42,099 nt of DNA from Caldifarciminota bacterium. Lineage in GTDB: Bacteria; Hydrothermota; Tepidihabitantia; SM23-42. The notes under the pieces are model-generated. The model was given only the letters and a program-made list of their open reading frames with translations, did no database searches and had not been told where the DNA came from. This document shows positions 35,216 to 42,099 of the stretch, in pieces; position 1 is the first letter of the stretch, and each line of letters opens with the position of its first letter. The position numbers were made by a program, and so were the translations under genes. The stretch is taken from positions 1 through 42,099 of the forward strand of contig JACUUY010000007.1 of the NCBI GenBank assembly GCA_014859085.1, given 5' to 3'.

Positions 35216-37367
35216 GGATGATAAGAGAATTGACGGCATGGGCAATATTCTTAAAACAATAATTGTCATCGATGACAATCCTGATGACCGGGCGCTTACG
35301 GTCCGCGCGCTGGCGCTCGATTTTCCCGGCGTACGCATCAAACAGATCCGGACTATCGATGATTTCGAAGCAGCATTGAAGCAAGGTGATTTTGACCTGG
35401 TCATTACCGATTACAAGGTGCACTGGATCGACGGCATCCAGGTGCTGCGCCGGGTGAAGGAGGTCCATCCAGAATGCCCGGTGATCATGTTCACCGGGAC
35501 CGGCAACGAGGAGGTCGCGGTCGACGCGATGAAGGCCGGGCTCGATGATTACGTGATCAAGTCACCCAGGCACTTCGTGCGTTTGCCGGCGGCCGTGCAT
35601 TCGGTCGTGGACCGGCGGATGCAGCGTAAGGCAAAGGAGAAGGCCGAAGCGCGCTACCGGACCCTCTTCGAGGATGTGCCGGTCGGTCTATACAGCGCGC
35701 TGCCCGACGGCAAGATACTCGAAGCCAATCCCGTGATGGTCCAGATGTTCGGGTATCCGGACCGTGAATCCATGACCCGGATGAATCTCGCGGACCTGCA
35801 TTTCAGCGCCGAAGACCGCGCCCGTTGGCTCAATGTCATCCAGCAGGACGGTTTCGTGCGCAACTTCGAGTCCCTCATGCGCCGGCGCGACGGCTCTGTC
35901 TTCTGGGTCAGCGAGAACGCGCGCGCGGTGGTCGATCCGGGCGGCAAGACGAACTACTTTCAGGGCAGCATGGAAGACATCTCCGAACGGAAATACGCGG
36001 ACGAAGCGCTGCGCGAGAGCAAGGAGCGGTACCGGCTGCTGTATGAATACGCGGGTAATGCGATCTTCACTTATGATCTAAATTTCAAACTGATCGACGT
36101 GAACAAGATAGCCTGTGATTTCACGGGCAAGCGCCGGGAAGATCTGATCGGCAGGAATTTCCTCGAACTCGACATTATCTTCAAGGAAGACATCGCGGCG
36201 GTCAAGAAGGACAGCGAGCAGCTCTGTGCCGGCGCCAAGAATCAGGTCGTGGTGAGCAAGGTGCGCTTCAAGCACGCCGACGGCCGGTATTCGATCATGG
36301 AAGTGAATGGAACCGCCATTTACAAAGAGGGCAAGATCGTGGCGATAACCAATGTCTGCCGCGACATCACCGAACGCGAGCGCCTGCTCATCGCGCTCGA
36401 GGAGAGCGAGGAGAAATACCGGACCCTTGTCGAGCATTCAAGCGACGGCATTTTCATCTACGCCAACAGCAATTTCACTTTCGTGAATGACCAGTTGTGC
36501 AAGATAACCGATTACACGAAGGAAGAACTGTACAACACGGACCCGTGGAAGATCATTTATCCTAACGACCGTGACAAGGTGAAGGACATGGACCTGCGCC
36601 GGAAAATGGGCGAGGCAGTGCCCAGGGCCTTTGATGTGCGCATCGTGACCAAGCATGGTGACGTCAGGTATTGCGAGTTCGCGGTGACGCGGATCGTGTA
36701 CCAGGGCGAGGAGGCGAATCTCGTGTCGGTACGCAACATTACGGACCGGAAACAGATGGAGGATGAGCTGCAGCTGAGTCTGGTCAAGCTGGAGAAGACG
36801 ATCCAGAACACCCTTCAGGCGATGGCAAAGATCCAGGAAGCGCGGGACCCGTACACGACCGGCCACCAGCTGCGCGTCGCCGCACTCGCCCAGGAGATCG
36901 CCAAGGAGATGTACCTGCCTGAAGAGTGGGTGCGGGGCATCCAGGTCGCGGCGTTGATCCATGACATCGGTAAGATCTACGTGCCGGCAGAGATCCTGAG
37001 CCGGCCGAGTAAGCTGACCCTGTCTGAATTCGCGCTCGTCAAGACGCACCCGAGCGTGGGTTACGATATCTTAAAGACGATAGAATTCCCCTGGCCTATT
37101 GCCGACGTCGTGCTCCAGCATCACGAGCGTCTCGATGGTTCGGGATATCCGCGCGGCTTGAAGGCGGGCAATATCATGCTCGAGTCGCAGATCCTTGCCG
37201 TTGCCGACGTCGTGGAAGCAATGTCGTCGCACCGGCCATACCGACCGGCGCACAGCCTCGACGTGACCCTGGACGAGATATCCAAGAACAAGGGCCGGCT
37301 TTACGAGGCGGACGTGGTCGATTCCTGCCTGTGGCTCATCACGGGCAAAGGATTCAAGTTCAACTAA
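35208..37367 (+). CDS. Receiver + PAS (x3) + HD-GYP phosphodiesterase
   Basis: IIVIDDNPDDRALTVRAL receiver; repeated PAS; LIHDIGKIYVP, HHERLDGSGYPRGL. Confidence 0.93.
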   Translation: MNKDDKRIDGMGNILKTIIVIDDNPDDRALTVRALALDFPGVRIKQIRTIDDFEAALKQGDFDLVITDYKVHWIDGIQVLRRVKEVHPECPVIMFTGTGNEEVAVDAMKAGLDDYVIKSPRHFVRLPAAVHSVVDRRMQRKAKEKAEARYRTLFEDVPVGLYSALPDGKILEANPVMVQMFGYPDRESMTRMNLADLHFSAEDRARWLNVIQQDGFVRNFESLMRRRDGSVFWVSENARAVVDPGGKTNYFQGSMEDISERKYADEALRESKERYRLLYEYAGNAIFTYDLNFKLIDVNKIACDFTGKRREDLIGRNFLELDIIFKEDIAAVKKDSEQLCAGAKNQVVVSKVRFKHADGRYSIMEVNGTAIYKEGKIVAITNVCRDITERERLLIALEESEEKYRTLVEHSSDGIFIYANSNFTFVNDQLCKITDYTKEELYNTDPWKIIYPNDRDKVKDMDLRRKMGEAVPRAFDVRIVTKHGDVRYCEFAVTRIVYQGEEANLVSVRNITDRKQMEDELQLSLVKLEKTIQNTLQAMAKIQEARDPYTTGHQLRVAALAQEIAKEMYLPEEWVRGIQVAALIHDIGKIYVPAEILSRPSKLTLSEFALVKTHPSVGYDILKTIEFPWPIADVVLQHHERLDGSGYPRGLKAGNIMLESQILAVADVVEAMSSHRPYRPAHSLDVTLDEISKNKGRLYEADVVDSCLWLITGKGFKFN

Positions 37368-37461
37368 CCCTCGCGCACAGATTCCCTGAATGTTTTATGC
37401 CCCCGCAGGAGCAGGTCGGTTTGTGTAATGTGCGTGTGATGATTTTGTTGCAGGAGAAGAC

Positions 37462-38490
37462 TTAGCACAAAATGTTGCGTTCCTCCAGGTACTCGGGTGA
37501 CAGCACGCCTTCCGATATCAGTTGCCGCTTGGATTGTTCGAGACTTTGCATGCCAAACTGACGCCCGGTTTGAATCACCGAGTCAATCTGGAATGTTTTC
37601 TCTTCTCTGATCAGATTGCGGATGGCTTGGTTCGCGATCATGAGTTCGAAAGCCGCGATGCGGCCAGTGTTGTCTTTGCGCGGATACAACCTTTGCGCGA
37701 CGACGCCGCGCAGCGATTCCGCGACCTGGAGTCTTATCTGATGTTTCTGATCGCTGGGGAAAATATCGATGATTCTGGTGATGGTTTTTGGCGCGCTCGA
37801 GGTATGGAGCGTACCGAAGACCAGATGACCGGTCTCCGCTGCAGTCAGCGCCAGCGATATTGTTTCCAAGTCGCGCATTTCGCCCACAAGGATGTAATCC
37901 GGGTCTTCTCTCAGCGCACTTCTCAGGGCGTTGGCGAATGACTGGGTGTTGGTTCCAATCTGTCTCTGGTTCACGACACACTTGTTCGATTTGTGGATGA
38001 ATTCTATTGGATCTTCGATTGTTATGATGTGCCCACTCTTATTCTCATTCACGTAGTTGATCATGGATGCCAGGGAGGTGGACTTGCCGCTGCCCGTGGG
38101 TCCGGTCACGAGGATGAGTCCGTTCTCAAGATCGATCATTTCCCTGAGTGTCTTGGGCAGGTGCAATTCCTCCATGGTCGGTATCCTCTCCGGGATTATT
38201 CTGAATACGGCGCCCAACCCCTGGCGTTGCTGGAACACGTTGGCCCTGAATCTCCCCTCAGGGTTTTCAATCGAGAAATCAATTTCATTTTCTCTTGTCA
38301 GCTGGTCGATCTGTGCATCGTTCAGCAGTTGATTTATTAGATTTTCGGCGACATCCTGCGTAATGCACTTGCCATCCACCTTACGCATTGCACCGTGGAC
38401 CCTCACCATGATCGGTGAACCGGCACTGATATGCAGGTCGCTCGCACTTGCCGCTACGGCATATTTCAGTAGTTGCTGCGTTTCACTCAT
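37462..38490 (-). CDS. pilT: Type IV pilus twitching ATPase PilT
   Basis: LLKYAVAASASDLHISAGSPIMVRVHG, LVTGPTGSGKSTSLASMINYVN, ALREDPDYILVGEMRDLETISLALTAAETGHLVFGTLHTSSA. Start revised from 38595. Confidence 0.93.
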   Translation of the reverse strand: MSETQQLLKYAVAASASDLHISAGSPIMVRVHGAMRKVDGKCITQDVAENLINQLLNDAQIDQLTRENEIDFSIENPEGRFRANVFQQRQGLGAVFRIIPERIPTMEELHLPKTLREMIDLENGLILVTGPTGSGKSTSLASMINYVNENKSGHIITIEDPIEFIHKSNKCVVNQRQIGTNTQSFANALRSALREDPDYILVGEMRDLETISLALTAAETGHLVFGTLHTSSAPKTITRIIDIFPSDQKHQIRLQVAESLRGVVAQRLYPRKDNTGRIAAFELMIANQAIRNLIREEKTFQIDSVIQTGRQFGMQSLEQSKRQLISEGVLSPEYLEERNILC

Positions 38491-38980
38491 GATGTCCCTC
38501 GCTCGTTTCTTTGATTCTGATTTCAATATTCGCGGTAACCGTTTTTCTGACGACATTCCCCGATTTGTCGCTGAATTCCATAATGGCCTGATCATCGAGC
38601 ACGCTCAGAATTGTGCTATCTGTGTCCTTTCGCGCGAGCATGGGTTCGATCCTTTGTGCCGCAAAGAACTTCTCCAAAAGTTGAGTGATTACGCCGACCT
38701 CCGCCCCTGAGACGACTATTTCCTTGGCCGTATATGCTTTCAACTTCTGTATTGCACCGGTATCGGTTGGATCGCCCAGGGCAAAGTATATCCGGTCGTC
38801 CGCTTGGTAAAGGGGTAGGAGGTTGTTTTCACGCAGTAATTTTTCGGGAAACCTATTGACCAGCGCGTTGTCAAGCATGTCAGGGGTCAGTTCGACGAAC
38901 GGCATGTTGGCCTGTTCGCTTAGAAACCATATGAGCTCTTTTGCCGATATGTAACCAAGTTCGATCAGAATTTCACCCAA
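38483..38980 (-). CDS. MshEN (GspE N-terminal) domain protein; ORF-track form starting downstream of an in-frame TAG
   Basis: RLGEILIELGYISAKELIWFLSEQANMPFVEL matches the MshEN RLGxxL...G.I....L...L..Q motif. Confidence 0.75.
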   Translation of the reverse strand: MGEILIELGYISAKELIWFLSEQANMPFVELTPDMLDNALVNRFPEKLLRENNLLPLYQADDRIYFALGDPTDTGAIQKLKAYTAKEIVVSGAEVGVITQLLEKFFAAQRIEPMLARKDTDSTILSVLDDQAIMEFSDKSGNVVRKTVTANIEIRIKETSEGHHE

Positions 38981-38998
38981 TCGCCTATTTTCTTTCTT

Positions 38999-39076
38999 CT
39001 ATCTTTCGAGAGCCTCATCCAATCGGGCCTGGTCGATGATCCCGCTTCTGACAAGCATTTCGCCGATAAGGGACAT
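38999..39076 (-). other. In-frame N-terminal segment of MshEN gene (MSLIGEMLVRSGIIDQARLDEALER) ending in TAG
   Basis: Translated codon by codon. Same frame as 38483-38980, ATG 1 nt after the response-regulator stop, first half of the MshEN repeat. Confidence 0.8.
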
Positions 39077-39077
39077 A

Positions 39078-39491
39078 CTACCTCCCGATGAGTTCGGTGA
39101 TTCTGGATTTGAGCGACTCGATATCGATCGGCTTGGTGATGAAGGCCGCGATGTCCGAAGTTTTGACGACGATGTCGTCTTCCATCAACGGGTAGGCGGA
39201 GCAGATGATGATGGGCACGTTGCTGTCGCGTTCGCGGATGCGCTCGATGGCTTCAAGACCGTGGACCTGCGGCATTTTTATGTCAATGATGATCAGATCG
39301 ATGTGTTCCTTCGTCGCCAGCCGCAACGCGTCACGGCCGTTCGCCGCTTCGACGATGTCGTAGCTGTCCTGAAGCGCCTCGGCCAACAAGAGCCGTATCG
39401 GTTCCTCATCGTCACAAATCAATATTCTTTTCTTGGTTAAACCGGGTTCAAGCACCGGAGCATCATCTCCGGCTGGGTTGATTGGCGTCAT
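39078..39491 (-). CDS. Response regulator, single receiver
   Basis: RILICDDEEPIRLLLAEAL...LIIIDIKMPQVHGLEAIERI...AFITKPIDI. Confidence 0.92.
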   Translation of the reverse strand: MTPINPAGDDAPVLEPGLTKKRILICDDEEPIRLLLAEALQDSYDIVEAANGRDALRLATKEHIDLIIIDIKMPQVHGLEAIERIRERDSNVPIIICSAYPLMEDDIVVKTSDIAAFITKPIDIESLKSRITELIGR

Positions 39492-41068
39492 TTGTCCTCC
39501 TGTGTTGGCAGATACACGCGGCAGGTTGTCCCCTTGCCTTCCTCGCTCTTGATCTCGATCTTTCCCTGGTAATCGTCGACGATCTTCTTGACGATGGCGA
39601 GGCCGAGACCCGTGCCGCGGCTCTTGGTCGTGAAGAACGGCGTGATCAGGTTCTGCATGTTCTCGGCGGATATCCCCCGGCCGTTATCCACGATCTCGGT
39701 GACGATCCAATTTTTTGTCTTGCTGAACCTTACCACGATCTTGGGGTCTTTGTCCATGGCTTCGACGCTGTTGGTGATGATGTTCGTAAAAAGGCTCTTC
39801 AAAGACTCTTCCTCGCCCCTGACCACGGCGCCGGCCGTGCCGTCGATGAAGACGCGGACATTCGCGATGTCCTCGGTGATCTCGGTCATGAGCCGGTGCA
39901 GGTCGATTTCGACCGCGCCCGAGCGGGTTCTGGTGCGCGCGAACGTGAGGATGTCTTCAATTATGTGATTTATCCGGCGGGTACCGCGGTGGATCTCTTT
40001 GCTGAAGGCTTCGATTTTCTCAGGATCGCGCGTGTAGCTCAGGAGTTGAGAGAAGCCGTCGATTGCGGTCAGCGGATTGCGGATCTCGTGGGCGACCCAG
40101 GTTGCCATCTTGCCGAGGTATGACAGCCGTTCTGCGTGCTGGAGTTTTCTTTCCAGTTCCTTGACTTCGGTAAGATCACGCAGGATCCCGACACAGCCGG
40201 ATAATTCAGTATTCGGCGAGTGCATCGGCGACAGGGAAAGGCCGATCGGAACGAGTTCATTATCTGCATTCCGGATCGAGATCTGCAACCGCTCCATTGA
40301 TCTGTTAGTGTTCATTGCCTGTGCCATCTTCTGCCACAGCATGTCGAGGCTCTGGGTGCTTTTGATATTTCTGCCCGTGAGGTCTCTTTGATCGACGCCC
40401 AGGACACGTGCGGCCTCGGGGTTGATCGTCGTGATCGTGCCGTCGTCCTTGACGACGATCACGCCGCTCGCGACGCAGTTGATCACCATCTCGCTGTAGC
40501 GCCTCAGTTCGGTTTCCTCGGCCGTGATCCGGGCGACCTCGTCTTCGAGTTTGCGCGCTGATGTCTCCAACTTCCTCCTTTCCATGATTTCGCGCCTCGT
40601 CGCCGTTGCCCAGTAGCTGCTGATGAGCGATACGATGAAGAGAAACGGTACTTTGATCAGGATCGCCGAGTCCATGAGCGAAACGCCGGGATTGAAACGG
40701 TAGACGAGCCAGGTGTACACGATGCTGGCAACGATTGCGATAGGTATGCTGCCGCGGATATCCTGGGCGAACGAAGCGATGAAGATTATGAGAAAGAATA
40801 TCAGATAGAAATCGGTCTGTATCCCCTGCGACAGATATATCGCCAGAGATACGGCAACGAGGTCGGTCAGAAAGATGGCAAAAGAGACGGCCGGCACCGC
40901 AAATTTCGTTTCCGGTATTAAATATAGTGCGAGGTTTGAAATGAAATATGCCAGGGCCACCGCATATCCGGGCGAGGCAATGTTCAGGTCGCGTTCCGAG
41001 TATGTCATGACGAGTATCGTGGACAGGATCAGAACGAAACGCAGCAGCAGTAGAGTTCGTTTCTGCAA
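39488..41068 (-). CDS. Membrane PAS sensor histidine kinase
   Basis: N-terminal TM helices; PAS; WVAHEIRNPLTAIDGFSQLL; VDNGRGISAENMQNLITPFFTTKSRGTGLGLAIVKKIV. Confidence 0.93.
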   Translation of the reverse strand: MQKRTLLLLRFVLILSTILVMTYSERDLNIASPGYAVALAYFISNLALYLIPETKFAVPAVSFAIFLTDLVAVSLAIYLSQGIQTDFYLIFFLIIFIASFAQDIRGSIPIAIVASIVYTWLVYRFNPGVSLMDSAILIKVPFLFIVSLISSYWATATRREIMERRKLETSARKLEDEVARITAEETELRRYSEMVINCVASGVIVVKDDGTITTINPEAARVLGVDQRDLTGRNIKSTQSLDMLWQKMAQAMNTNRSMERLQISIRNADNELVPIGLSLSPMHSPNTELSGCVGILRDLTEVKELERKLQHAERLSYLGKMATWVAHEIRNPLTAIDGFSQLLSYTRDPEKIEAFSKEIHRGTRRINHIIEDILTFARTRTRSGAVEIDLHRLMTEITEDIANVRVFIDGTAGAVVRGEEESLKSLFTNIITNSVEAMDKDPKIVVRFSKTKNWIVTEIVDNGRGISAENMQNLITPFFTTKSRGTGLGLAIVKKIVDDYQGKIEIKSEEGKGTTCRVYLPTQEDK

Positions 41069-41401
41069 GGGGCTCCTCCTTCAAAACGCCAACGCGCCGC
41101 CCGGCCGGCACCCTATCCGGTGCAGCAGTCCATGTCGTGCGGTCTGTCCGGCAGCGCTTCAGAACCTATAAACACGCTCCCGTTGCTATTGATCAGAGCG
41201 GTCCGGCATATATCTGCGGACCGCAGCGCGATAGGCACAGGACGATGCAATGCCACGCAGCGTTCGTGTGCCGGCGCGCGCTACTCGATTTGGTCGACCA
41301 CCTCGTGTCGCCATCGGTATGAATGTCTGCAAAATTTCCGGGCAAATGCTTCTTCGCGGGATCACCGCGCCGCTTTGTTTTTGACATTTCGCGTGCCATG
41401 A

Positions 41402-42043
41402 TTAATTGCTGGGTATGGTTAACACGCCCTGATGCAAGCCCTTGCCGTTCCCGGTTCCGGTACTTCCGTTCTCGAAATTCGGGTCACCGAGCAGCGTGTG
41501 CTTGCTGAACGTCTTGATGAAATTGCCGTTATAACCGTTGACGCCGAGATCGAGGAAGATATTGGCGACCATCGGGTCGAACTGCGCGCCCCGGACCTTG
41601 CTGATTTCCTCGCGTGCCTCCTGATCGCTGAGCCGCTTGCGGTAGGGACGGTCCTCGGTCATTGCCGAATACGTGTCGCACACCGAAAGAATCCGGGACT
41701 GAATCGGAATTCTGTCACCCTTAACATTTTTGGGATAGCCACGCCCATCCCAACGTTCATGGTGGTATAGGATCCAGTCCCGGATTTGGCGGAGCCCCTT
41801 GATGGGGTCAATTATCATTACGCTCTGCTTAGGATGGAGTTGAATGACCTTCCATTCACTGCTCGTCAGGAAACTTGGTTTCTGAAGAATGCACTCGGGC
41901 ACCGCGATCTTGCCGACGTCATGGAGCAGGCCGGCAAATTTGATCAATTCCAGATCCTGGCCCGTGAAGCCGATCGCTTCGGCGACGGCCGAGGCGAGTT
42001 TGGCGACCTGGAGCGAGTGGCCCCGCGTATACGGATCGCGCAT
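41402..42043 (-). CDS. HD-GYP domain phosphodiesterase (5' part uncertain)
   Basis: MRDPYTRGHSLQVAKLA, LLHDVGKIAVPECIL, HHERWDGRGYPKNVKG. Confidence 0.85.
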   Translation of the reverse strand: MRDPYTRGHSLQVAKLASAVAEAIGFTGQDLELIKFAGLLHDVGKIAVPECILQKPSFLTSSEWKVIQLHPKQSVMIIDPIKGLRQIRDWILYHHERWDGRGYPKNVKGDRIPIQSRILSVCDTYSAMTEDRPYRKRLSDQEAREEISKVRGAQFDPMVANIFLDLGVNGYNGNFIKTFSKHTLLGDPNFENGSTGTGNGKGLHQGVLTIPSN

Positions 42044-42099
42044 TTCAATTGCCTGGACGAGCGAGCGGTCACGGCGGACGAGCTAGCCCGGCACGACCA

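Noticed and set aside
41072-41400. c-di-GMP (GEMM) riboswitch between the HD-GYP and kinase genes
   Set aside because: I looked for the conserved GEMM core sequences on the minus strand and did not find them.
41383-41411. Plus-strand TTGACA near 41384 as a promoter
   Set aside because: No good -10 at 16-17 nt (TAATTG-like only) and no plus-strand gene downstream.
38999-42085. Genome-wide TAG recoding to explain both in-frame TAGs
   Set aside because: TAG is clearly the normal stop for several intact genes here (guaB 24169-24171, endoQ 26122-26124, MFS, tolB, response regulator at 39078-39080), so global reassignment is not supported. Only local readthrough or mutation remains.
1-42099. CRISPR array, prophage or complete insertion sequence
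   Set aside because: No regularly spaced repeats, no phage structural or integrase genes, and no transposase ORF recognised.

Overview
This 42.1 kb window is GC-rich, densely coding and bacterial. Lineage is uncertain; gene content resembles uncultured groups such as WOR-3/Stahlbacteria, which is an inference only. From left to right it contains: (1) a class III nucleotidyl-cyclase-like protein translationally coupled to a receiver-GAF-GGDEF diguanylate cyclase; (2) a CBS protein followed by two tandem CPA2-type Na+/H+ antiporters; (3) tRNA-Pro(GGG) set between copies of a dispersed intergenic repeat; (4) cupin, MFS and NikR genes; (5) a complete Tol-Pal operon in permuted order (pal-ybgF-tolQ-tolR-tolA-tolB); (6) a minus-strand operon of Tat-DUF362 with a T9SS-like tail, a DUF6599-like lipoprotein, Tat-DUF362, a fused NapH/NapG-type polyferredoxin and a giant propeller/barrel-like exported protein; (7) guaB, a methyltransferase and endonuclease Q; (8) an M55 aminopeptidase divergent from a 57-aa membrane microprotein; (9) addB-addA; (10) a histidine kinase / response regulator / RR-PAS-HD-GYP operon; (11) a histidine kinase / response regulator / MshEN / pilT operon and a second HD-GYP gene. 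The observations I rank highest are: an in-frame TAG exactly at the conserved Gln of the first MshEN motif; an antiporter whose conserved N-terminus has no ATG/GTG/TTG start but has a CTG overlapping the upstream stop (CTGA); repeated promoters (TTGACx-N16-TATAAT) placed 5-6 nt before start codons, predicting leaderless mRNAs, plus a nearly leaderless tRNA; the guaB-endoQ inosine-handling operon with a beta-clamp-like C-terminus on EndoQ; and the DUF362/polyferredoxin/propeller operon as a candidate undescribed extracytoplasmic redox system. All calls come from reading the sequence and ORF track. No database search was run.
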